Origin: Microplitis mediator
Taxonomy: Eukaryota > Arthropoda > Insecta > Hymenoptera > Braconidae
DNA: 64,000 nucleotides
Direction of reading: 5' to 3'
NCBI RefSeq assembly: GCF_029852145.1
Contig: NC_079978.1
Location: 4,216,001-4,280,000, forward strand
Shown piece after piece: positions 36,383 through 47,077 of the stretch. The notes below the pieces were generated by a model. That model saw only the letters and a program-made list of their open reading frames with translations. It was not told where the DNA came from and did not search any database. Each line of letters starts with the position of its first letter. Position 1 is the stretch's first letter. Position numbers and translations under genes: made by a program.

Positions 36383-36945
36383 AAGATGTCTTTTAAAAGG
36401 ATAAGACAAATTTTTTTTTTCTCAAAATCACCTCTTTTGGTACAAAGAGACATGCGGATGTTGGTTCCGGAAATAGCGAAAATTTTTGTGTTGTTTTTCC
36501 TGTCTTCTGTCAATTAAAAAGTCGTTTAGATGACTATATGTAATTTACTTTTTGTCCTCACTTGTGTCAAGTCTTTTAAGCAGACATATTTTCGGTGACA
36601 TAAATTTCTGATCGTTTTGTCAAAATTTTAGTGCCTTATCGATATGTCAAAAAACAGCCTTAAAACTAACATCTATAAGACAGAAGTTTTGAGGCTGTTT
36701 TTTGACGTATTGATAAGGCACCAAAATTTTGATAAAATGATCAAAAATTTATGACACTGAAAAAATATCTGTTTAAAAAACTTGACACAAATGATGCGAA
36801 AAAGTAAATTATAAATAGTGGTCACACAAGTCATCTAAACGATTTCTTATGACTTTGGGCACCAACATCTGTATGTCTTATTGATATATAAAAATTTGGC
36901 TTTGAGACAAAACAAAAATTTATCTTGTCTTTTTAAAAGACTTTA
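36383..36945. repeat. Foldback element with arms of about 280 bp
   Basis: The two halves of this segment are imperfect reverse complements along nearly their whole length. For example, GATGTCTTTTAAAAGG pairs with CTTTTTAAAAGACTTTA, and the near-central TGTCAAAAAACAGCCTTAAA pairs with TTTTGAGGCTGTTTTTTGAC. It is non-coding. The transcript would form a long imperfect hairpin. Confidence 0.8.
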
Positions 36946-38062
36946 CGTTTCCCCTAATTGCAGTTTGCTTAGCAGAAGTTTCCTTGAATTTTTCTTCAAA
37001 TATTCGTCAACTTTAGTTCGTTCCGTTGTTGACGACAATTTACTACCTGAATGAGAATGCAAATTCACTCCACAAGTTGTACAATAATTTAAATTGTCAA
37101 ATTACTGTCAAGTTCAAGCTAAAGTGGTTATTAGAGTTGTCTATGTGCTACTTGGGAAGTATCAACAGTTATATTTAAGAAATCGAGAAAACACACGACT
37201 ATATTCTTATTGAGGAGACAAAAAAAGTTATTAAATTTTTCTGCCGTTTAAATAAAAATATTTTTGAAAATTATTTACATTTGAATTTCTAATTTTCGCG
37301 GCAATATGGTTCCATTACTGTATGGCGCTAGTTGTTTATTCTATGAAAAATTATTCAAATGAAATAAAATTTCTGCCAAGTAATGATTAATTAAAAGACA
37401 AATATTAATTTAAAAGCTTATATTAATTTAAAATTAACAATTAAATTAAAATTTTTGATAACATTATTTTATATTTAAATTATATTAATGCAATAATAAT
37501 AAACCATCTTAATATTAATAATTATTTATTAATTACAATATCGCCAGTTATTATAAATTGAAAAGTATTTTATTTTAATTATATTTAAATAATTTTTTTT
37601 TAAAGAATTGAATTCTTCGAATACAAAAAACAAGGTCGTATGAAAGTTAAAAAAAAATAACAAATCAATATTAATAAATTCAAAAATCAAATACTTTTCA
37701 ATTATTTACAATTTAAATTAATAGTAATAATTATTTAAATTCAGCAGATTAAAAATTTAATTGGACTATACTTTATCCAAAGTTACAATTGATCGTATAA
37801 TAAAAAACGTGAGTGACAAGGTGAAAAATGGCAGAACAGTTATTTTGTACAATGGATTTATCTTTTTTAATTTAAATTACGTTTACATTCTAATCACTCT
37901 GAAAAATATGACTTTTAAGTCTTCTCTTGAATTTATTTATTATTTAAGATTTAAGATATTTATTTATTTGCGCATCATTTAATTTTACGTGTCTTTGATA
38001 CATAATTTTATAAACTGATGAAAAAATACGCTTAATCACGGAAGACTTATAATTATTTAAGC
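36946..38062. other. AT-rich spacer, no gene supported
   Basis: This is the spacer between the foldback element and the baiser stop codon. One 73-codon plus-strand frame (37761-37982) begins MDYTLSKVTIDRI but soon becomes AT-driven Ile/Phe/Tyr-rich sequence. I do not recognise it and do not call it a gene. Confidence 0.35.
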
Positions 38063-39408
38063 TCACTCTATTAATTTTTTAGCTCTGAAGAAACGTCTTA
38101 AATAAAATATTTGCCATGTTGCTAAACCTAAAAGACAGCACATTGAAAATATACTAAAGTACAACACACGTGAGTTTGTTTGCTCTGAAAAATAATATAT
38201 AATAATTAATAATTTTCCACTAATTACTTAATAAATTAATAATAATAATAATAATTTACCATTTGTAGCTCTCATTTCTTCTTCTCTTTGGGGCATTCTC
38301 GCGAAATCTTGGAAAATACTCTCAGATAAATCTTCCAAGCGCTTCAATTCAATTTCAATAGGCTTCAATTTCGCAGCTTCACCGAGCTATTAATTAAAAT
38401 AATAATATAAATATTTAGTAAAATTTTAAATTTAATTTTTCAAAAACATCTCAAAATCTATTAGTATAAAAATAAAAATAACACCTCACGTAAATAACTA
38501 AACAAAAAAAAGGACATTGGATCAACGAGGTAGCAGTCAATTTATGTGTAGTATTATCAATAAATAAAATAATAAAACACAATAATTATAAATGGTAGAT
38601 AATAATAATAATGATAATAAACAATAATAGTGAACACACAAGCAAAAGAAATTAGCAAATTTCATTTACCATCTGAGCGCCCGAATAAGTTCACATAAAA
38701 AAAGAAGAAAACAATAAAAATATCTGTTTTTTATGACTTATAAAAAACACAATTACTTTATTATATTTATTTAAATTAAGATAATTTTATTTTTAAAACT
38801 TACCGCTTCGTAGTTTTTAGCTTCGATACCATGTTTAGTTATTAATAAAATGTCTTGTTTCATGCCTCGTTGATCTATCAAGTAATAAAATTGAATTAAT
38901 GAATTAACTAATGATAATAAATATAAATTATAATAAATGAATACTAACGAGCTGGTAAATGTGAAGTGAAACAAATTTCTAGGGTGTCATAATTTTCAGT
39001 AACGAATGAAAACTTTAAATTTTTTTCATGAGGAATATCTTCTTTTTGTGACAGTATATGACCTTTAGAATCTTTTACCTGTAATAATTGGTAATAAATA
39101 TTATAATTAGCATATTAATAAATAATTGAACCATATTGCAGGTTAGTTAACCAGTAGTTAACCTTAAAGATTGTGTTGACGTAATCAAAAAATAAGTAAA
39201 TTAAAAAATGAATAATGATATTTACCACGTAGTCAACACGTTGCCCTGGGGCTTCGGATACTTGATATTCACCAGAAACCAATACTTGTGCCTGTATTTC
39301 TTCTTTTAAACATTTTCTAGCACTCGGCTGTAATTCAAACATTATACTCTGTACATCGGCTATTACTATTAATAGTAACGCCACTACACAATAAAACACT
39401 GATTTCAT
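38063..39408 (-). CDS. bai: p24 delta cargo receptor, TMED10/baiser homologue
   Basis: Five exons join in phase: 39408-39226, 39078-38949, 38874-38804, 38386-38260 and 38184-38063 (TGA): 210 residues, the usual p24 length. A hydrophobic signal peptide (about residues 1-21) precedes a GOLD domain with RKCLKEEIQAQVLVSGEY and SEAPGQRVDY. A coiled coil follows (KRLEDLSESI, REEEMRATNE), then one membrane segment (LYFSIFSMCCLLGLATWQIF) and a short tail, RRFFRAKKLIE. That tail carries the FF and dilysine signals for COPII/COPI sorting. The protein cycles between ER and Golgi and selects cargo for early secretory transport. The alignment to Drosophila bai and human TMED10 is close throughout. Here MPQREEEM stands where human has MKKREEEM. 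Confidence 0.95.
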
Positions 39409-40910
39409 TTTAACGATATTTATATTATTAACAGTCTATTTATTATATATTACTATAGACAAATTCCGCTCTATTTTAATTATTTTATACACTTTTTTTG
39501 TTTTTACAAGTATATTGTTCTTAGTACTATTGCTAACAATGTCAACCACGTACGTCTGTCAACATCGTGATGAGTTGGCAGCCATTGAGATATGAAAAAA
39601 AAAAAAAAAAAATTAAGAATTATTATTATTGTTATCAGTATTTTTTTGACGTATAGTCATCACTTCCGGTTTGTATTTTAACTTCCGTACACTGCGGCCA
39701 ATAAAATTCAACCCGCTGACATTCAAATAAATACTTTAGTTTTGACTACTTTTTAAATAAAAAATAAAAAATCGCGGTAGAGTTCAAAATTAATATTGTG
39801 ATTTAATTATTAAAATTTTATAACAATAAGCGCGTAGTTTAAATAAAAACGCGTTGATAATTTAAATTTACGAATTGTTAAAATGTGAAAGTTAATATCG
39901 CAGACATATGGCAATCGAAAATTTCAACAATCGATATCTCTGAATAAACGATTTAAAAAATTTTTAAAACCGGGAATAAATTTGTATTTGAATTATTTTT
40001 ATACGCATTTTTACTTTTTTTCAGAGGTAAAATTTTTAAAATAAATCTGTAATGAACATTTTCAAAAATATATATCAATTAAAAAATATCAAATTAACTC
40101 ATCTATATTCTTTTGATATTACACTGTGACTATTAAAAAAATGACTAGACTGAAAAAAAATCCACGTCTTCAATTCATCAAAATCTACATGTGTATTTTT
40201 TAAAATTTTTAATTTTTTTCTCACTTTACAAATTTTGATAATGGCATAAATATGAAAATATTAATTTATCGATAAAAAATGAAACAAACATGTAATTTTT
40301 GAAAAAACTACACGTGTATTTTATTAATTAAATTCTATAAGTCATTTAGTAATGAGTGTAATGACAAATAAGTTATATTATTCTAGGGCGAAAAAAATTT
40401 TTTGGACCCTTTTAGAAAATTATTTATAAGATTTTACTACAATATTTTAATTCACTACAAATTTATGGTTGTTTTTCAAAAAATCCGTTGCTGACAACTT
40501 AATAATAAATAATAAAAAAAAATAAGTACATGAGTTTTGAGTAGTTGGTATTTGCTCATGCGCATACGCCCCATATTTTGACACTTCTTGTGTGGCGATA
40601 TTCAAATAGAACTTTTTGTCTTTATATTAATTAAAGTAACAACGATTTATGATTAATGATATATATCATCGGGTACGTTTATATTAACTAACTATATAAT
40701 ATTACTGTTAGCTAAATAATTTTGTATACTGATTCTTCATTGTTACACGAATTATTAATCATTTTTAAATAAAAGGTACTAAATACATTATAATAAAATA
40801 TTATCAAAAATGTGAATTTCCAATTCAATTTGTTTTCTTCTCATTTACTTCTACTCTAGAATACTACTGACGTCATTTTCCATTTATTTTCCAATAGCAA
40901 AAGAAAAAAC
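39409..40910. other. Intergenic spacer between baiser and the next ORF
   Basis: This should contain the baiser promoter just above 39409. It has a poly-A run at 39596-39614 and otherwise AT-rich sequence with no gene, RNA gene or clear repeat that I can identify. Confidence 0.35.
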
Positions 40911-41249
40911 ATGAAATTCAATGTAACTAAAACTTATTTTGCAATTTTATTATATACGAAACGAGTTGATGATATTGGTGACAACCCAGCCCAAAATGTA
41001 GTTCTCTTCTCTAATCTTTGCAATCATTTTAAACTGAGAAAAAACGAAAGAGGAAATTTTCGTACAAATTTATATTTCGCTTGGAAAAACGATCAAAATG
41101 ATTTAAGAACAAAAGTTATCAAACAATTGAAATCAACCAAAAATAACTCAGCGAGAGCTACTGAGGGTCTTCAGGCAAAAACTCCGTTATCAAGCAATCA
41201 AAAAGATTTAACTGATGCTAATGATGTCCACAATGATACCGAAGAATAG
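40911..41249 (+). CDS. Unidentified 112-codon ORF
   Basis: An uninterrupted frame reads MKFNVTKTYFAIL through a Lys/Asn/Asp-rich body to DANDVHNDTEE and a TAG. I recognise no family. In its favour: it is more mixed in composition than the surrounding AT-rich noise, a possible acceptor (TTTTCCAATAG) sits just before the ATG, and the residues are hydrophilic with few AT-driven homopolymers, so it could be a final exon. Against it: no upstream exon is evident and the frame is short. It lies between the divergent baiser and ST7 genes. It may be a lineage-specific gene or chance. Confidence 0.35.
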   Translation: MKFNVTKTYFAILLYTKRVDDIGDNPAQNVVLFSNLCNHFKLRKNERGNFRTNLYFAWKNDQNDLRTKVIKQLKSTKNNSARATEGLQAKTPLSSNQKDLTDANDVHNDTEE

Positions 41250-41390
41250 ATTCGGCAGTGACTTTTATAGAATTTAATTATGATAAAATATCGTTTGTTT
41301 AATTTATATAAATATCTATGTATAAAAATATGGAAATTCACGTGTAGTTTTTCGAAAATTCGATATATTTCTTTCATTTCTTAGGGCCAG

Positions 41391-41537
41391 TTTTTCAAAC
41401 CAGGTTTATTTTTAATCCGGGTTTAGTTATCATTGCTGGTATATCTGTATATTATTAATATATATAACAATAGATATACTAGCAATATTAATTAAAACCC
41501 GGATAAAAATAAACTAGGTTTGAAAAACTGGCCCTTA
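41391..41537. mobile_element. 141-bp MITE with TTA target duplication
   Basis: The element 41394-41534 starts GGGCCAGTTTTTCAAACCAG and ends CTAGGTTTGAAAAACTGGCC plus a final C. It is almost a complete palindrome and is flanked by TTA on both sides (41391-41393, 41535-41537). A 3-bp TTA/TWA duplication is typical of PIF/Harbinger elements, so this is probably a non-autonomous member. Confidence 0.75.
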
Positions 41538-42305
41538 TCAACAAAACATTATTTTCATAATCATGTTATAAAAATTTGTAAGATAAAAAAAAAATTAATA
41601 ACTTAAGAAATAAAATTCAAAAATTTACATTCAAATATTCTTAGTGTTATCAATTACTTTCTACCTCATTTTTCTCACAAAATTTGAAAAATTTCTGTTA
41701 CAAAATTGATTTCCGCAAAATTCTTATATCGCCATCTAGTGTTATCATCATATATTTATTTAAATTATTTCCGAACGCGCCCTCAGTAATTTAATAATTT
41801 TATTATCAAAAAATTTGTCTTCTTTCATCAAATCAACAAAATTCATTAAAAATTTCTCATAACGCAATAAGAAAATGAATAAAAAAAATGATACAAATTT
41901 CTCTGACAGAAATTACGAAATTACTCGAGTCATCTTTAGTCAGTAATTGAAACTTTGCTGTCTGTATATCTATATCGATGGTAAAAAGAATTTCCCGCAT
42001 GTGTATGTAATCCTGTTGAACAAAAGCTGAGTTCAGTGATCGATGTTACGTGTGTAACAATGTAATCAACCGTACTTAAATTATTTTGAGTAATAATTAT
42101 AAATAAATCAACACTAATGAATAACCAACCAATTAATAAATCATTATTCCCCAGAATAGTTGATAAATAATTAGCCGTGTGTGTTAAGCCCGTAAAATAA
42201 ACTTAAAAATACACAACAAAAACAATCTAACCCTGTGTGTTTTTTGTCTGTTTTAGCTCTAAGATAAACAAAAACAAAAAAACAATTATTTATTTAAATA
42301 AATAA
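41538..42305. promoter_or_regulatory. ST7 upstream region
   Basis: This AT-rich stretch precedes the ST7 start. TTTTAG at 42251-42256 could end a 5' UTR intron. I see no other feature. Confidence 0.3.
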
Positions 42306-43859
42306 ATGGCCTTATTGTTTACAAGCATGTGGGACTCGACAATGTTCCTGAGCACACTGACACCTAAATTTTACGTTGCACTGACTGGTACATCATCATT
42401 AATATCCGGGTTGATATTAATATTTGAATGGTGGTATTTTCGTAAATACGGCACGTCATTTATTGAACAAGTATCATTGAATCACATATCACCTTGGATT
42501 GGTGGCAATGACAGTGGATCTGATAACAATAATCCAAATATAAACAACGCAAATAATTCGTCAAATCAGCAGAGTGTACCAGAGTGTAAAGTATGGCGCA
42601 ATCCGATAAATTTATTCCGCGGTGCTGAGTATCAACGTTTTTATTGGGCGACAAATAAAGAACCTCTAACTTACTATGATATGAATCTTTCAGCACAAGA
42701 CCATCAGACATTTTTTACATGCGAAGGTGACACCGGCAAAGCCGAGTACGAGATCATGCAAACAGCTTGGCGCGAACGTAATCCCGTGGTGAGAATAAAG
42801 GCCGCACACAGTGCGCTTGAACATAACGCTGAATGTGCGCCAGCTTATATTTTGCTTGCTGAAGAAGAAGCCACGACGATACTTGAAGCTGAAAAAATTT
42901 TAAAACAAGCGCTGAAAGTCGCTGAAAATAATTACAGAAAGTCACAAAATACTCAGCATCAGGGTGCTACTGCTGAAGCGATACACAGAAGGGATACCAA
43001 TGTATTAATTTATATCAAAAGACGTCTAGCAATGTGTGCTAGGAAACTCGGTAAATTAAAAGAAGCTGTTAAAATGTTTCGTGATTTAACGAAAGAAGTA
43101 CCTCCAATAATGAATGTATTAAATATACATGAAAATTTAATAGAAGCATTGTTGGAGATGCAGGCGTACGCAGACGTACAAGCTGTTTTAGCTAAATATG
43201 ACGACATAAGTTTGCCTAAATCAGCGACAATATGTTATACAGCAGCTCTGCTGAAAGCAAGACTAGTTGCTGATAAATTTTCCCCGGACATAGCCAGCAA
43301 ACGTGGATTAACAACTGCCGAGATGTCTGCGGTAGAAGCTATTCATCGTGCTGTTGAATTCAATCCTCATGTACCAAAGTATCTATTGGAGATGAAACCT
43401 CTTATCTTACCACCCGAACATGTATTAAAACGCGGGGATTCCGAAGCTATTGCATACGCATTTTTCCACTTATCGCACTGGAAACAAATGGAAGGTGCTT
43501 TGAATCTTCTGCACTGCACGTGGGAAGGGACTTTCAGAATGTTACCGTATCCATTGGAACGCGGTCACCTTTTTTACCCGTACCCAACTTGCACCGAGTG
43601 TGCTGATCGTGAACTGTTACCCTCATTTCATGACGTCAGTGTTTATCCCAAGAAAGAGTTGCCCTTTTTTATTTTGTTTACTGCTGGATTGTGCTCATTC
43701 ACAGCTTTGCTGGCTCTGCTGACTCATCAGTATCCTGATACTATGGGTGTCGTCGCCAGAGCAATGCTCGCTTGGCTCTCCTTACCTTTTTATTACATTC
43801 TTGATAAACTAGAAGCTATTTTACCCTCTAATTTATTACAACAATTGTCAAGAATATAA
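42306..43859 (+). CDS. ST7: ST7 (suppressor of tumorigenicity 7) homologue
   Basis: One uninterrupted exon encodes 517 residues; vertebrate ST7 has about 550-585 residues and many introns. From MWDSTMFLSTLTPKFYVAL onward the match to ST7 is nearly continuous, including SLISGLILIFEWWYFRKYG (membrane segment, about residues 30-50), KVWRNPINLFRGAEY, a central TPR-like helical region (AYILLAEEEATTI, YADVQAVLAKYDDISLPKS), and a C-terminal membrane segment PFFILFTAGLCSFTALLALL. The first vertebrate membrane segment is absent, as I expect for insect orthologues. ST7 is a multi-pass membrane protein with proposed roles in cell growth control and matrix remodelling; its biochemical activity is not established. 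An in-frame ATG at 42330 (MWDS) is an alternative start, perhaps the true one. Lack of introns in the coding region may be ancestral loss or retrocopy fixation. Confidence 0.93.
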   Translation: MALLFTSMWDSTMFLSTLTPKFYVALTGTSSLISGLILIFEWWYFRKYGTSFIEQVSLNHISPWIGGNDSGSDNNNPNINNANNSSNQQSVPECKVWRNPINLFRGAEYQRFYWATNKEPLTYYDMNLSAQDHQTFFTCEGDTGKAEYEIMQTAWRERNPVVRIKAAHSALEHNAECAPAYILLAEEEATTILEAEKILKQALKVAENNYRKSQNTQHQGATAEAIHRRDTNVLIYIKRRLAMCARKLGKLKEAVKMFRDLTKEVPPIMNVLNIHENLIEALLEMQAYADVQAVLAKYDDISLPKSATICYTAALLKARLVADKFSPDIASKRGLTTAEMSAVEAIHRAVEFNPHVPKYLLEMKPLILPPEHVLKRGDSEAIAYAFFHLSHWKQMEGALNLLHCTWEGTFRMLPYPLERGHLFYPYPTCTECADRELLPSFHDVSVYPKKELPFFILFTAGLCSFTALLALLTHQYPDTMGVVARAMLAWLSLPFYYILDKLEAILPSNLLQQLSRI

Positions 43860-44202
43860 AACTAAAAAATCATTATTATTATTATTAATTAATGATCAAT
43901 AATTACTTTTGTTTCTTTTTTTTAATTGAATTGTATTTAATGTGATATTCTTAAAACATTTATCGTACTATTTTTTATTAATTTTTTTTATCACGAGAAT
44001 CTCGTACAGACTTCCGACACTGAGAACTGATATATTATTAATTAATTATAATTATTATCTTATTTATATAGTGTATCTTTTTGTTTATTAGTGTATAATT
44101 AGTGTGACTATGGCAAATGTACAAATAAAAGACAAAAAAAATTATAAAAACATAATAAATAACATTTTATTATTTTTTATTGTATTCTTAATTTATTTGT
44201 AA
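43860..44202. other. ST7 3' UTR
   Basis: This AT-rich region follows the ST7 stop codon. It contains AAATAAAAGAC near 44124 as a likely polyadenylation signal. No gene is seen. Confidence 0.45.
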
Positions 44203-44588
44203 TTAAATTTTACGAATGTAAATGTAGCAGACATACGAAAATTTTTAAAAAATGCATCTACTGAATTTTGAAATGTCTAGACATGCATTTTTTTATTTTT
44301 ATTTTAGAAACATTTTAATTTATTATTTCAAAAATTTAAAAAATTAGTAGATGTCCGCTAACTATACTATCATTTAAATTTTATGGTCCTGAAATTAACA
44401 GACAATTGACAATTTGTTTACTAACAAATCAATTACAAAAAAATAAAAACTAAAAATATGCACCTGTAGAAAATTTAAAAAACTACAGGTGCAATTTTTC
44501 CAAATATTTTTTTTTTTTATAATTTATCATTTAAAAAAAAATCAAATAATTATTGGACCTCGGCTAACTTCATTATCGTAAAATTTTT
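44203..44588. repeat. Mixed F2-F1 element pair sharing TTAAATTTT
   Basis: TTAAATTTT (44203-44211) is followed by F2 (44212-44373), TTAAATTTT again (44374-44382), F1 (44383-44579, ATGGTCCTGAAATTAACAG to CATTATCGT) and AAAATTTTT (44580-44588). It is the mirror arrangement of the 13.6-kb pair, with the families in the opposite order. Confidence 0.8.
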
Positions 44589-46151
44589 ATTCATTTTTAA
44601 AATTTTCCCGCGAATTTCAGTGCCGTCGTGGGGGGCCAGAGCCATTGTCCAAAAGACATTCGTTCGATGCGAAATCTCCGAGATGCGACAAGTTGTCGAG
44701 TAGACAATCTCGTCGAAAAGAAATATCTATGACTAAACCAAAAGTTTAAAACTTCAAATCTGTAACAGTATAAATTTACGAAACAGAAAATTATCGAAAG
44801 AAAATTGTAAAATATAAATCACATCGAAATATGATTTATATAAAATAATTAGTAATAGAATAATAAATACTTGAATTGAAATAAATGAAAACAATCATTG
44901 TCATCGAAACATAGAGTATCTATAAAGTTCTATTATCTACAGATCGATTAAGTTCTACATTACCAACTTCCGTGGACAGTCAATAACACCAAAAACTATA
45001 ATACCGACGACAGTTAATTGTACTCTTTATTGTTAGCAAAAAACAAAATCTGTTTTGAAAACAGATTGGTGTAATTAAAAAAGAACTAATTAATTAAATT
45101 GTAAGTTAATTGTTCCTATAATAAAATTTAGATGAAATATATGTGAAGCCAAACTATTCGTAACGTGATTGGTCGAAACCAAAAAAATTTATGCAAACGA
45201 CACGAAAATATACATTAAAATAAATATATGAAAAACGACACGACACAATATATGAAATACTACCGTGTCTCCTGATTCTCTTTACTTTAGTGCTATTCAA
45301 TACTCTCGATATTTTTCATGCTGCGAAATTGTTTTTTCAATCTTCGGCTGTAAGAATTTTTTTATAATCTTCAGCAAATTAAATTATTTATATTATTATT
45401 ATTATTTTCAGAAAAAATAAAATATTAACTGTTTAATTATTTAAGTCTACAGGAACATGTTTATATATTTTTTGGGAGTATATATTGCCAAGTACTTTTT
45501 GTAAAAATGAATTCTCCCGGACTGCAGATATTTGTTGCTCACTCAACTTAAAATATTGGCTGACTTATCAGAATCCATTTTCTGCACTTTGCATTACCAA
45601 TTATAGAAAAACCAACGTTTCTAGACCAAAAAGATCTGGCGTCCAATGAATTATCTGCGATTCGGTACTGCTTTTATCTGTCGATGAATCTTTTTCAATC
45701 AAAAAACTCTCTTTGTAATTCACCGATTTCCTCATTATTTAAATTATTATTAATCAAAAATAAAGTTAATTAATTACTAAATTCGTGCCTTTAATTTTAA
45801 AGTTAAATTATAAATAATAAAAATAATAAATAAAAAAAGAACACGCTATAGTATATTTTTATTTTTTTATTTATTCACTTATAAAAATTACAAAATATGT
45901 CATATTTATGGAATGTTAGATCCAAATACGTAGTTTATTTAAATATTAATTTATTATTTTTTACTGTTATAATATTATAAATATCTCACTTTATGTCTCT
46001 AATTTATTATTATTATTCGATATTGGTTGAAGGAATAAAAATGACAAAGAAAATTATTATTTCTGCTGAATGTAGTTTCGAATTTAGTTTTTTTTTTTTT
46101 TTTTTTTTTTTGAAATTTTTTTGTCACTTATACTCCTGACCCATTCAATAA
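44589..46151. other. Spacer between ST7 and the large inverted-repeat element
   Basis: No gene is identified. A less AT-rich patch at 44620-44710 (GTGCCGTCGTGGGGGGCC) stands out. A minus-strand frame at 45735-45601 (MRKSVNYKESF, 44 codons) has mixed composition but no recognised family. A poly-T run lies at 46089-46110. Confidence 0.35.
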
Positions 46152-46853
46152 GATAATTTGGCTTGCAGGCACACCGTCAAAAGTAAAAATTTCAGAAGTA
46201 TACCAACTTCAGAAACTCACAGTTAGGAATGTAAAAAATAAAGATGGTTCATAATTCAGAATGACAAATTATCACCTTGTCAAAAACATCGAATCTCTAA
46301 TCTTTATATCAACACATACTCAGAATTTACAATATTCATTCTTTCGTAATAAAGAATTAACAATATTTAGAATGACAATATTTCAGAAATCCAATACTTC
46401 CGAAATATTCAAACTACGAACGCCAATTCTTCAGAATTACATTTTATACGAATGACCATTTTAGTAAAATTTTCTAAGCTTTGCTGACAGTCGGTATTAC
46501 AGACTTTCCCTATGAATTTACCATTATCATGTGAGTGCTTTGGCGGATTGATTGGGTTTAAAAAATTTGTATGACTCGTTATGTAATAATTATATATGAA
46601 TTTTACGAGTTTAATTTGTATGAAACGATTATATTGAATGTACTGAATTAAGATAGAAGTGCTATTTATGACCAGTGTTTTATTTTTAGACCTTTAATAT
46701 TTCATTTTAATTAATGGAGAAGTATAAAAAAAAAAAAAATTCATTCTAATACAGTAAAAAAAAAATGTTGGAAAATCCAAAAGTGCACACCTCAATCGCT
46801 CAATTTATTTTTAATCATTACTTTTATTATTATATAATATTAATATATTTTTT

Positions 46854-47011
46854 AACTTCCCGCTAAGAAAATCGACGATTTTCGAAAAATTGGGAAGTTA
46901 TTGTTTTCACCCCGATTTTCGAAAGTCGAGTTTTCATCAGATGTCGACGTTTTGAGGTCCTAGGAAGCTATTCTGACTATTTTCAGAATGATGTCCGAGT
47001 GTATGTATGTA

Positions 47012-47077
<66 letters not shown>

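Noticed and set aside
37761..37982. 73-codon frame starting MDYTLSKVTIDRI
   Set aside because: Second half is AT-driven, no splice partner or family found.
45601..45735. Minus-strand 44-codon frame (MRKSVNYKESF)
   Set aside because: Mixed composition is mildly suggestive, but it is short, isolated and unrecognised.
46261..46455. A 64-codon frame (MTNYHLVKNIESL) present identically at 46261-46455 and 51771-51965
   Set aside because: It is duplicated only because it lies in the terminal inverted repeats of the large element; composition is AT-driven and no family fits.
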